Source: Lepas anatifera
Taxonomy: Eukaryota > Arthropoda > Thecostraca > Lepadidae
Reading direction: 5' to 3'
Length of the DNA stretch: 64,000 nt
Assembly: GCA_034440635.1 (NCBI GenBank)
Contig: JAOTON010002243.1
Span: 1,148,501 to 1,212,500 of the forward strand
The position numbers and the translations under genes were made by a program. The notes beneath the pieces were generated by a model. The model ran no database searches. It was not told the origin of the DNA and saw nothing but the letters and a program-made list of their open reading frames with translations. Shown piece by piece: positions 1-11,639 of this stretch (positions are counted from its first letter, which is position 1; each line of letters begins with the position of its first letter).

Positions 1-23
1 ATGAATCCCCACTAGGGTGAAGG

Positions 24-525
24 TTAACTCGCGCCTCGCTGGGGTCCCTTTCAAAAGGCAGGGCCACGTATTCCTTTTTATTTGCTGCGAAACTAAAGAA
101 AAATAACTCGCAGTGTTTGAAAAGCCTTGACGAGATGAATATTAATTATAAATACTCTTTTGAGGTCAGTTTAATATTGAAGTCAACAGAGGTCAAAGAA
201 GGTTCCAGTTACTTACAGCAGGGTATTGCAGCTCTACCCCTGTAGATTTTTACTCGGCGGAGCCAGAGCAAATATTTAGGTATCCTCGGAGTCCTAACTT
301 GGTGACATATCGAATGATGAATGATACAGGGAATGAGGTAGCTTAGTGGATAGCACCCTTGTCTTCCAAGCCACCGCTCCCGGGTTCAAGTCCCGGCGGA
401 GCCTCTGAATAAGTCGATCTGATCCCCAAAATCCCTTCCAACAGGGTGAGAGTTGGCGACGCCGTATGACCCTGGCAGTTGGTGCGTCGTTAAACCCCAA
501 CAATTATTTATGAATAATACAACCA
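24..525. repeat. TTAA-ended AGGTCA-rich element, fragment (T-family, subfamily of 35242-36254)
   Basis: Begins with TTAA at 24-27 followed by a C/G-rich terminus (ctcgcgcctcgctgggg) that matches the reverse complement of the right end of the complete copy at 35242-36254. Internal sequence with AGGTCA motifs at about 165-205 also matches that copy in the same order. A SINE is inserted near 329-509. The right end cannot be placed; similarity fades after about 525. No coding potential seen. Confidence 0.55.
331..506 (+). mobile_element. tRNA-derived SINE, copy 1
   Basis: The head has Pol III box A-like (tagcttagtggatagcacc) and box B (gggttcaagtcc) sequences, so transcription would start internally from a tRNA-like promoter. 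A non-tRNA body and a conserved tail ending near gtcgttaaaccccaacaat follow. The flanks carry a 12-bp direct repeat differing at one base (317-328 atgaatgataca; 510-521 atgaataataca), consistent with target-primed insertion into the TTAA-type element. Close relatives lie at 15092-15278 and 24633-24798. Non-autonomous; it would need a LINE reverse transcriptase, and which one is not determined. Confidence 0.85.
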
Positions 526-699
526 CTATAAGTCAAGCTTTATGAAAATTTTGGACACGGGAATGGCAAAAGAACGCTTTGGGAAGATTTGAACGTCTTT
601 ACAACTGATGCAAATTAATCACCAGACACCGTAGAAATAAAAAGAAAAAAACTCATATCAAGGTAAAATAAAATGTATTATGAGTAGGCAGACAAAACC

Positions 700-1734
<1,035 letters not shown>

Positions 1735-3905
1735 AACTGTTCCGTGATGCACGGTATCCGGGGTACCTGTTCCGTGATGCACAGTATCCAAGGTAACTGT
1801 TCAGTGATTCACGGTATCCAGGGTAGCTTCCGTGATGCACGGTATCCGGGGTAACTGTCCAGTGATGCACGGTATCTAGGGTAGCTTCCGTGATGCACGG
1901 TATCCGAGGTAAATGATCCGTGATGCACGGTATCCGGGGTAACTGTTCAGTGATGCACGGTATGCAGGGTAGCTTCCGTGATGCACGGTATCCGAGGTAA
2001 ATGCTCACTGATGCACGATATCCGGGGTAACTGTTTCGTGATGCGTGGTATCCGGGGTAACTGTTCAGTGATGCACGGTATCCAAGGTAACTGTTCCGTG
2101 ATGCACAGTATCCAGGGTAGTTTCCGTGATACACGGTATCCGGGGTAAATGCTCAGTGATGCACGGTATCTGGGGTAACTTTTCAGTGATGCACGGTATC
2201 CAGGGTAGCTTCCGTGATGCACAGTATTCGGGGTAACTGTCCAGTGATGCACGGTATCCAGGGTAGCTTCCGAGATGCACGGTATCCGAGGTAACTGTTC
2301 AGTGATGCACGGTATCCGAGGTAAATGCTCAGTGATGCACGGTATCCGAGGTAAATGGTCCGTGATGCACGGTATCCCAGGTAACTGTTCAGTGATGCAC
2401 GGTATCCAGGGTAGCTTCCGTGATGCACGGTATCCGGGGTAACTGTTCAGTGATGCACGGTATCCGAGGTAAATGCTCAGAGATGCACGGTATCCGAGGT
2501 AAATGGTCCGTGATGCACGGTATCCGAGGTAAATGTTCAGTGATGCACGGTATCCGGGGTAACTGTTTCGTGATGCGTGGTATCCGGGGTAACTGTTCAG
2601 TGATGCACGGTATCCGGGGTAACTGTTCAGTGATGCACGGTATCCGGGGTCAATGATCCGTGATGCACGGTATCCGAGGTAAATGTTCAGTGATGCACGG
2701 TATCCGGGGTAACTGTTTCGTGATGCGTGGTATCCGGGGTAACTGTTCAGTGATGCACGGTATCCGGGGTAACTGTTCAGTGATGCACGGTATCCGGGGT
2801 CAATGATCCGTGATGCACGGTATCTGGGGTAACTGCTCAGTGTTGCACGGTATTCGGGATAACTGTTCAGTGATGCACGGTACCCGGGGTAACTGTTCAG
2901 TGATGCACGGTATTCGGGGTAACTGTTCAGTGATGCACGGTATCCGGGGTAATTGTTCAGTGATGCACGGTATCCGGGATAAATACTCAGTGATGCACGG
3001 TATCCGGGGTAACTGTTCAGTGATGCATGGTATCCAGGGTAACTGTTCAGTGATGCATGGTATCCGGGGTAACTTCAGTGATGCACGGTATCCGGGGTAA
3101 CTGTTCAGTGATGCACGGTATCCGGGGTAACTGTTCAGTGATGCATGGTATCCAGGGTAACTGTTCAGTGATGCACGGTATCCGGGGTAACTTCAGTGAT
3201 GCACGGTATCCGGGGTAACTGTTCAGTGATGCACGGTATCCGGGGTAACTGTTCAGTGATGCACGGCATCCGGGGTAACTGTTCAGTGATGCACGGTATC
3301 AGGGTAACTGTTCAGTGATGCACGGTATCCGGGGTAGCTGTTCCGTGATGCAAGGTATCTTGGGTAAATGATCCGTGATGCACGGTATCCCGGGTAACTG
3401 TTCAGTGATGCCCAGTACCCAAGGTAACTGTTCAGTGATGCACGGTATTCGGGGTAACTGTTCAGTGATGCACGGTATCCGGGGTAATTGTTCAGTGATG
3501 CACGGTATCCGGGATAAATACTCAGTGATGCACGGTATCCGGGGTAACTGTTCAGTGATGCATGGTATCCAGGGTAACTGTTCAGTGATGCACGGTATCC
3601 GGGGTAACTTCAGTGATGCACGGTATCCGGGGTAACTGTTCAGTGATGCACGGTATCCGGGGTAACTGTTCAGTGATGCACGGCATCCGGGGTAACTGTT
3701 CAGTGATGCACAGTATCAGGGGTAACTGTTCAGTGATGCACGGTATCCGGGGTAGCTGTTCCGTGATGCAAGGTATCTTGGGTAAATGATCCGTGATGCA
3801 CGGTATCCCGGGTAACTGTTCAGTGATGCCCAGTACCCAAGGTAACTGTTCCGTGATGCACGGTATCCGGGGTAACTGTTTCGTGATGCGTGGTATCCAG
3901 GGTTT
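1735..3905. repeat. 30-bp minisatellite, about 70 copies
   Basis: Tandem units share the core gatgcacggtatccggggta, with a period of 30 bp over most of the array and shorter 26-27-bp variants (ending gtagcttcc) in the first 700 bp. The period is a multiple of three, so every frame stays open and gives spurious 10-residue repeat proteins on both strands. Higher-order duplication is visible: the block around 2911 recurs at 3446 (535-bp offset) and that around 3265 recurs at 3681 (416-bp offset). Confidence 0.97.
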
Positions 3906-4112
3906 CTTCATTGTGTAAGCCATTCTTGGTGAAGACAGTATAAGGCTTGTTTGGGTTGCGTTGTTTTAAGAGTGCTTGGAAAATCCCTTGCCTGTATAGC
4001 GACAGGTGTTCCCGGATACTGAGGTACACCGCTTGTCAACTGTTGTCGCCCGTACTCCTCTGCGCCATCAGTTGAAAGCGACTGTCGTGCAGACGTTGAC
4101 TGATGGATGTTT

Positions 4113-4450
4113 TTTTTAAATTTTTTTTTAAATGTTTTTGGGGGAGGGGGGGGGGGGGGGACACAAAAAAAAAAAAAAGGGGGGAAGGGAAGAACCAACC
4201 CACCCCACCAACAAAACAAACAAACCAAAAAAGAAGGGAAAAATTAAAAAAAAAAACAAAAAAACACAAAGACACCCGGGCCGGGCCCCCCCCCCCCGGC
4301 CACCCCCCCCCCAACCCGTACCCCGCCGACAAAAAAAACGGGAAAAACAGTGGGGGGCGGGGGCCCCCCGAAAGAACCCCAACCCCCCCCACCCAACCCC
4401 CCCGAACGGCCGGGGGGGGGACGAGGCCCCAAACCAAACACACACCGCGC
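4113..4450. other. Extreme homopolymer/low-complexity stretch, probable poor-quality sequence
   Basis: Consists of consecutive T, G, A and C runs (for example a near-pure G run at 4141-4160, an A run at 4166-4178 and C runs at 4287-4310) with compressed block-like order. This is unlike the rest of the window and abruptly truncates the LINE ORF1-like remnant next to it. It resembles low-quality read tails or a collapsed gap more than natural DNA. Open frames through it are not genes. Confidence 0.6.
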
Positions 4451-4459
4451 GGCGCCTTT

Positions 4460-5010
4460 GAAAGTGACGAGGACGGCTTCGTCGATGTCGTCTCGCGCTA
4501 CTGCGAGGTCAGGTAGCGTCTTGTTTAGCACAGACGTAGTAGTGCCAACAGCATCTTTTGTCATTTTTGTTCGACTGGAGGCAGGCACAGTCCACAAAGA
4601 AAAGGGTTCTTCTGTCGGGCCTCGGTGGTAGGTCCGTCCACCTCTCCCTCCAGATAAGCAATTCTAGCATCCCTCTCACGCACACTTTGTTCAAGGTCGT
4701 CTAGTAGCCTGTCTCTGTTCTCCAAGTGATATGCTAAGTCCTGGATTCTTCCAGTCAAATCACCAATCTATTTCCACAAGTTTTTTGAATTTGTCTCCCA
4801 TGTGGCGTTTAATCAGCTGCACCATTTTGAGCATTGTTGCTTTCACGGACGCCTCTGTCAGGGGCTGGTCGGGGTCAGCGGCGTCCGAGTCCGACGGCAC
4901 GGATGGTACCGGCGATGCTGGTGACGGGGGTCCTTCCGGACGTCTCCTTTTCGATGGACAGCCTGGTCCCTTGTTTGAGTCGAGTCGTTGTATCATCTGC
5001 TTCACAAATT
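4460..5010 (-). pseudogene. LINE ORF1-like coiled-coil protein remnant, frameshifted
   Basis: The minus strand encodes a Pro/Ser/Asp-rich N-terminal stretch (5005 down to 4760, ending near KKLVEIDW). After a frameshift at about 4758 comes a charged heptad-like helix (LENRDRLLDDLEQSVRERD, EGEVDG). After another shift comes LPDLAVARDDIDEA, similar to the end of an ORF1p RNA-binding domain (the usual ...DIDxxHRxG region). The order coiled coil then RRM-like/C-terminal region is typical of non-LTR retrotransposon ORF1. No endonuclease or reverse transcriptase follows, because the copy runs into the low-complexity stretch. The family is inferred from architecture only; a decayed host coiled-coil exon is the alternative. 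Confidence 0.4.
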
Positions 5011-5059
5011 GCTGGGATCTCTCACCTTTAGCGGTACTGGCGCCGCCATGTATTTTATT

Positions 5060-5985
5060 TCAGGGCAATATTGAGGTCAGCATAGGTCACAGAATGTTCC
5101 ATAGGCTTACAACAGGGCAGTGTACGTTTCTACCTCCAGAATTTTACGCAGCTAAGCTAGAGAGCATCTTGATACATCATTGAATTCCTCTCATCGTGGG
5201 TAATTGAATGAGGTATAATATGACCTTGCAAGGTCAAATGGTGAGAATGACCTGTCATCGAGTTAGGTCAGGTTCACAGAGTGACCTGGTATAGTCATTT
5301 TGCATATCAATCGACTCCCCGTGACAATATAAGCACAATGAAAGCAAAATTGGAGCTTTATCTCAATTCAGTGAGAAGTTATTGGCAAAACAGTCGCTGT
5401 ATGCTCCTGTGACCTGACGTGCCCTTGAGAGGTCCAATGGTCAAAAACTTGACTTTATGGTCAAGATCGTGGTAAGAATAGACGGTTTGAGGATTTTCAG
5501 CTTCATCTATCCCGGGTTTACTGAAAACGAGCCCATTCTATTTTTCACCATAGACTTATAATGGGGTAATTGACCCCACCTTAGGTCAACAATGTCAAAA
5601 TTTCGAGACAGTAGATTTGTAGACCCTAATGACCTCTTCATATTGTGAGAGTTTCCAACTGGTCGGTTGGCGGATGTTTCCCAGGCGCCGCTTCAAACTC
5701 GTGATTTTAGGTTTAGAGATTGAGTCACTTGACCTTGAACAGCTCCTTGACCTGGCACGACCTGACCTGAAAAATTTGTCCATATGCTAGAAATTAATCA
5801 GAAATGAGGTACTGTAAGTTTCGTTGTTCTTCGTGTCTTTGTTTTTGCGTTATCTGGGGAATATGTTTGAAATTAATCAGGAATAAGGTACTGCAGGTTT
5901 CGTTGTTCCGCGTCTCTTCGTTTTTGTGCTATCTGGGGAAAACTAAGAGGGGGCAAATTTTGCCCCCAGCGTGGGGCGCGTTAGT
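5060..5985. repeat. TTAA-type AGGTCA-rich element, 5'-truncated
   Basis: Collinear in inverse orientation with 35242-36080: the same order of AGGTCA/TGACCT motifs, the same ccaccttaggtca and gaggtactg/taaggtactgc segments. The right terminus is a G/C-rich end (ccagcgtggggcgcgttag). About 170 bp present at the other end of the complete copy are missing. A local tandem duplication lies within (5790-5860 and 5869-5940, 79-bp offset). No coding capacity. Confidence 0.7.
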
Positions 5986-6301
5986 TATCATGTGCGCATG
6001 ATCGGCAATCTATACGAATGGCCTCTTTACGGTTATGGGCGTGGCTCGACCGCAGGCTCCAATAGAATAACACGGGGAAGCTGCTGTCAGGTGCATCTCC
6101 CAGATTTGCCAGCTTTGCTGGCACTCACAGTGATGACGCACGTCCTCAGCAATACCACTCTATTTTTATCATCGAAACTAATGGAAACTCGTCCCTCTGT
6201 TGGGATTTACCTGAGATATTCTGAGCTGGGTCGACACTCCTCAGCTGTCTCCTGTGGACACTCGCCACCCTCTTAACCCGCGCCCCATCGGGGGTCCAGC
6301 G

Positions 6302-7950
6302 CAGTGGCGCAGCCAGGGGGCACAGGGGCACGTGCCCCCCATCGGTGCCGAGGTGCCCTTTTGATTGCCAGGTTGTGTGCCCTTTTTTGGCCGTGCCGCT
6401 CGAAATTTAGTGCCCTACGTCGTTGAGCCTAGATGGAACTAGACTACATTTAGCGATTTGAACTATTGTTTGACAATTAAGTGCCTTTTTGGTCAGTTAG
6501 GGCATTCTGTCGCCTTTCCAAGCACCCAGGAAGAGTATAGGCACGTAATCCGTTTCCAAATAATGCCTCATCGTCGCCAATAATCGTATGGGCAGAGCTA
6601 AACTGGTGCCCCTTGAGCTCATCTGGTGCCCCCTGAGCGCTGGTCTTGAACCCTGGAACTGATCATGTGCCTTCTGAGCTGATCTGATGCCCTCGTAGTC
6701 AATCTGGTGCCCCCCTGAGAAAATAATTGTGCCTTCTGAATCTATTTAATGCTCTCTGAGTTAGTCTGATGCCTCCGAGCTTGCCTGGTGCCCTATTAGC
6801 TGTTTTAGTGCCCCTTGAGCTGATCCGGGCCCCTGAACTTATCTAATGCCTCCCGTAGTTTATCTACTGTCCAGGGCCGCAGCCAGGGGTCACAGGGGGC
6901 ACGTGCCCCATCGGTGCCGGGTGCCCTTTTGATTGCCAGGTGGTGTACCCCTTTGGGCCGTGCCGCTCGAAATTTAGTGCCCTACGCCGTTGAACCTAGA
7001 TGGAACTAGGCCACATTTAGCGATTTCAACTATTGTTTAACAATTAAGTGCCTTTTGGTCAGCTAAAGCATTCTGTCGCCTTTCCAAGCACCCGGGAAGA
7101 GTATAGGCACGTAATCCGTTTCCAGATAATGCCTCATCGTCGCCAATAATCGTACGGGTGGAGCTCATCTGGTGCCCCCTGGAGATGATCATGTGCCTTC
7201 TGAGCTGATCTGATGCCCTCGTAGTCAATCTGGTGCCCCCCCTCCCCTGAATAAATAATTGTGCCTTCTGAACCTGTAATGCTCTCTAAGTTAGTCTGAT
7301 GCCTCCGAGCTTGCCTGCTGCCCGATTAGCTGTTTTATTGCCCCTTGAGCTGATCCGGGCCCCCTGAACTTATTTAATGCCTCCCGGAGTTGATCTACTG
7401 TCCAGGGGTGCAGCCAGGAAGGCACAGGGGGCGCGTGCCCCCATCACTGCCAGGGTGCCCTTTTGATTGCCAGGTGGTGTACCCAATTTGGGCCGTGCCG
7501 CTCGAAATTTAGAGCCCTAGCCGTTGAACCTAGATTTAACTGGACTGCATGTAGCGATTGAAACTATTTTTGGCCAACTTTATACCTTTCTCGGTCAGCT
7601 AGGGCATTTTGTCGCCTTTCCAAGCACCCGGGAAGAGTATGGGCACCTAGTATGTGTCTACCTATTGCATCATCGTCGCCAATAATCGTACGGGTGAAGC
7701 CAATCTGGTGCTCCTTGAGCTCATCTCGTGGCCCCTTGAGCTGATTACTTGCCCTCTAAGCTGATCTGGTGCCCCTGAGTCAATCGAGTGCCCCACTGAG
7801 CAAATAATTGTGCCTCCTGAACCTATATAATGCTCTCTGAGTTAGTCTAATGCTTCCGAGCTTGTTTGGTGCCCTGATAGCTGATTTAGTGCCCCTTGAG
7901 CTGATTCGGGCCCCCGAGCTGATATCATGCCTCCCCAAGTTTATTCTGTA
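6302..7950. repeat. Tandem triplication of the hAT-like left terminus
   Basis: Three head-to-tail copies start at 6302, 6872 and 7403 (periods 570 and 531 bp). Each begins with a cag..gcagccagg terminus and contains the same gcccttttgattgccagg and gccgtgccgctcgaaattta segments. Only the first copy abuts the target duplication. Confidence 0.85.
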
Positions 7951-9470
7951 TCCTAAGTCAATATGGTGCCTCTTCAGCTGATTAGGTGCCCCCTCAACTG
8001 ATTATTGATGTCTCCTTAGATGGTCTGGTCCCCCCCTGAGCTGGTTTGGTGGGTCCTGAGTCCACCTTGTGTCCCCTGAGCTGTTATGTTGCTCCCTGAG
8101 CTGATTTAGGCTCCTGCCATAGTCTGGGGGGCTGGGAGCTGATCTGGACCCCGAGCGGATCGATCTGGTGCCACCTGAGCCGCACTAATGCCCCTTAGTC
8201 GATCTGGTGCCTCCTGAGCCCATATGATGCCCCCCTGAGAAATCTGGTGCCCTTTCAGCTGATCTGGGCCTCCTTACGTGATTTCATGAGCAGATCTAAA
8301 GCCCTGAGCTGAGCTGGGCCCACAGAGGCTGATGAGGGCCCCTGAGATGGTATGGGCTTATGAGCTGATTAAGTGCCTCCTGACTTGATCTGGTATTCCC
8401 AAGCTGGTCGGGGACCACTGATCTGATTGTTTGTCGCCGGAGCTGATCTGGTGCCCTATGGGCATCTGTTGTCCCCTGAGCAGCTCTGGGGCTTTTGAAC
8501 TGATTGGGCCCGGAGCTGGTGAGGGATCCCTGAGCTGATTTAGTGCCCCTGACTTGAACATGCCCCCTGTGCTGATCGATCTGGTGCACCCTGAGCAGAT
8601 ATACTGCCTCCTGAACTTAACTAATGCCCCCTGAGTCGATCTGGAGCCTGCTGAGTCATCAGTGTGTCTCCTGGGCCCATCTTATTCCCTCTGAGCTAGT
8701 CTGGTGCCCCATGGATAATATTATGCCCTTTAAGCTGACCCGGGCCTCCTAGGTTAATTACGTGATTTCCTGAGCAGCTCCCAGGCCTTGAGCTGAGCTG
8801 GGCCCACAGGGGTTGGTGAGGGTCCCTGAGATGGTATGGGGCTCCTGAGCTGATTAAGTGCCTCCTGACTTGATCTGGTATTCCCGAACTGATCTGGGCC
8901 CCGAGCTGGTCGGGGACCACTGATTTGATTGTTTGTCCCCTAGGCTGATCTGGTGCCCTATGGGCCGATCTGGTGTCCCCTGAGCAGCTCTGGGGCTTTT
9001 GAACTGCTTGGGCCCCGAGCTGGTGAGGGATTCCTGAGCTGAATTAGTGCCCCTGACTTGATCTTGCCCCGTGACCTGACTTGAGGCCCCTGAACTGATC
9101 TGGGGCCCCAAGAGCTGATCTGGGGCCCAAGAGCGGATCTAGGTTTTGAGAGTACCCTGAGCTGGTCCGTGCGCTGAGCTTGTGAGAGCCCCTTAAGTTG
9201 GCTTGAGGCCCCCTGAAGTGATCTGGCGCCTTAAACTGTTCTGGGGCTTCTTGAACTGGTTTAAGGCCCCATGAGTCTATCTGTGGCCCATTGAGCTAGT
9301 CTGATGACCTCATCTCTGGGACCAATGAGCTAGTCTAGTCCCTGGGTGAAGCATGAGCTACTCTGTGGCCCTGATCTACATCAGGGACCCCTGAGATGAT
9401 CTTGAATAGATAGATAATAAGAACACAAGGCCAACTCCCATCATCTTGGGGCGGGGTCACTGAGCTAGTC
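7690..9470. repeat. Degenerate ~20-25-bp C-rich repeat with a ~480-bp internal duplication
   Basis: Irregular reiteration of phrases such as gagctgatctggtgcccc, in places alternating gagctgat and gtgcccc blocks. A longer duplication is visible: about 8286-8560 matches about 8762-9050, including gctgagctgggcccacag and ggggaccactgat. Open frames are repeat-driven. Confidence 0.8.
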
Positions 9471-10753
9471 TATTCCCTGGAGGCACATCTGGGGGGGATG
9501 GGGGAAGTTGCTCTGGAGGCCTCTGATCCACACTTTGGGGCCCCAGAGCTGGTCTTGAATAGATTGGGAATAAGAACCCAATGGAAACTCCCCTTGTAAA
9601 ACGGAGCTAACGGGGAATGAGGAATCTCTAAAACGGCTTGTGATACCTAGGCACCCCTGGTTATATAAATTGCTTATTATACTGGTGGATTCTGGGAAGG
9701 GATGATAAAAAGGCATGTGCCCCTGAGCTCAGAGCACAGTCCCCTAAACCAGGATTTCTACTAATTAATTTAGATGAAGAAATTGTTTTCACAATTTTCA
9801 GCCCTGTCACACCATCCCCATCCAAACCACCGGCCTGTTCACCTTTTATTTACTCTTAACTGGGACCGAGCCTTGCGAATATGGAACTTAATAAACGCGT
9901 TCAAAATGATTCTCCCAAATTTTTCCGGCAGCAAAAATGTGTTCTTCCAAAGACACTATACTACTCCTCGTCCCACGGCGATTGTGGGAGGCAAGGAACT
10001 TAATCCGCATTCAGCTAGGGCTCACTCGTCACGACAAAACCAGTGGGCATAACAGAAAATTTTCGACTCCAATATGCCTTAACCTGCACATTGTAACAGA
10101 TATCACATGCTCCGCTGATTTCTCTGATGTTAAGTACTTGCATGAGATGGCTGCCCTTAAATCTATCCAAAAAAGTAGTGTTTTGGCTACTTCCATGACA
10201 TTTTGGTGATATTTCGTTCCTTTTTTCGGTTTTTAATCGAGTTTTCCTTCTCCGTCAATGATTTCTTTGCATTTTTATTGAACCAAAGATGCCCAAAAAA
10301 TTATATAAACAAAGATATAGTAAGTTTTTTAGGTTACGTTAAAAAGTGCCCTTTTTTCCCCGGGGTGCCCCTCAAAGTTGGTGTGCCCCCCATACGAAAG
10401 CTCTGGCTGCGCCCCTGGTCCAGCGCCACCTTCGCCCCACCGGGGGCCATCGATGGCCCCCCTCTAACTCCGAAAATATGGGCGTTAGCGCAAATCTGTA
10501 AAGTGCAATAGAAAGCTCGCGTGAATTCAGTAAGAAATTACTTCACATGTTTTAGTGCTCAGGTCAATGGTTTGACCTCCAGAAGTCAAATTAGGTCAAG
10601 ATCGGCTATTTTCACTCAAATATGCAATGCTTAAGCAAACTGGCCATAACTCTTATGCCATTAGAGCTATTGAGATCTGGTAAAGTAAATTTGATAGGAA
10701 ATTGCCAGCCCTTTTTCCGCTATGTGAAACGTAAAGACCTCCCGCCAGTGGTT

Positions 10754-10818
10754 TGACCTCCAGAGGTCACCTTGTGACCTAAGATGACCTGAGGTCACGA
10801 AAGGTCAGAAAGTGACCT
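10754..10818. promoter_or_regulatory. Cluster of nuclear-receptor half-sites (AGGTCA/TGACCT)
   Basis: Seven AGGTCA or TGACCT hexamers occur within 65 bp inside the TTAA-type element, in both orientations and with varied spacing. AGGTCA is the consensus half-site for nuclear receptors. Binding here is inference; it could equally be a by-product of the element's internal repeats. Similar clusters recur in the other elements of this family. Confidence 0.4.
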
Positions 10819-11639
10819 TTCCGTATATTAAATGAAAGCCAGTGACAAGACAAACACGATGGTGTTTGTTTGAGCGCTCTAGCTTAATTAGGTCAAAAGT
10901 TATTGTCAAAATACTGTTTTTGATCCCTGGTGACCTTGGATGACCTTGGAGAGGTCAAAGGGCAAATATGGCCCCTGGAATCCGTGAAAGGGTGTCTAAG
11001 AACGCTTTTCTGATCAAGCTGAGCATTTTCAATCGCTTTTGTGACTTTTAGATCATAAGACAGCTTTTCCCCATGCTTTTTCAATGGGAGAGGTCACCTC
11101 GTGACCTGACCTCAGGGCACGAAGTCGAAAAATTCCGGATATACGCGTTTTAGAGCCTGGAAGGGTCATGAAGTATAGGAAGTTTCAAATTGATCGACTT
11201 CGAAATGTAGCTCTTACAGAGCTCTAAAGTTGAAGTGAGGTGACCTTGGTTGACCTCGTCTGGTGACCTGACCTTGTGTGACCCGGGGTAAAAAAATTTC
11301 AGGGATGGTGGGAAAATGATGCAGTGAGAGGTAGAGCCCTCAACCGTGGCGTGCGTCTCATCGTTTTTCTGCTATCCCGGAAAAACCTTAGCGGGGGCCA
11401 TCGATGGCCCCCGGTGGGGCGAGGGTTAAGTGTCGATGTTTCGTATTATGTAGGCCCCCTGGGCCTCTGGAAGCAGGAGCGGATCCAGGAGTTTTCACTA
11501 GGGTGAGGCGCAGCGCTGGAAGGCGCTACTTTCCTGGCTGGGGACGCCATTTCCAGGTCGGTTGGGGGCGCCCAGTTTTATGTTCTTTGCTCATTTAAAT
11601 GTTTTTGAGAACGGAATAAGTTAAAAAAGGAATATGAAT

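Larger units (their letters stand above)
6302..10417. mobile_element. hAT-like non-autonomous element, 4.1 kb, with perfect 8-bp target duplication
   Basis: The termini are cagtggcgcagccaggg at the left and ggctgcgcccctg at the right (inverted repeats). The flanks are identical octamers GTCCAGCG at 6294-6301 and 10418-10425. An 8-bp duplication and CAG-type ends fit the hAT superfamily. No transposase is readable. The left part is a tandemly repeated terminus, the middle is a degenerate C-rich repeat, and the last 640 bp are unique and recur at 31840-32474. It interrupts a TTAA-type element, so it is the younger of the two. Confidence 0.85.
6273..11429. repeat. TTAA-type element split by a hAT-like insertion
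   Basis: The left end is TTAA at 6273-6276 then cccgcgccccatcggggg; the right end is ccggtggggcgagggttaa with TTAA at 11426-11429. Between them, 6302-10417 is a later hAT-like insertion. The element's own sequence is therefore about 6273-6301 plus 10426-11429, roughly 1 kb. Near both ends the palindromic ggccatcgatggcc occurs (about 10447 and 11398), forming part of the inverted termini. The interior carries a dense set of AGGTCA/TGACCT motifs. Confidence 0.75.

Noticed and set aside
1735..3905. CRISPR-like regularity of 30-bp repeats
   Set aside because: Units are contiguous with no unique spacers; it is a minisatellite in eukaryotic DNA.
4036..4631. Pro/Lys- and Gly/Phe-rich open frames
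   Set aside because: Generated by homopolymer runs in a suspect low-complexity stretch.
8296..9111. Gln/Ser/Pro-rich minus-strand frames in the hAT-like element
   Set aside because: Coincident with the degenerate C-rich repeat; no domain, and both copies of the internal duplication show the same frame by repetition.
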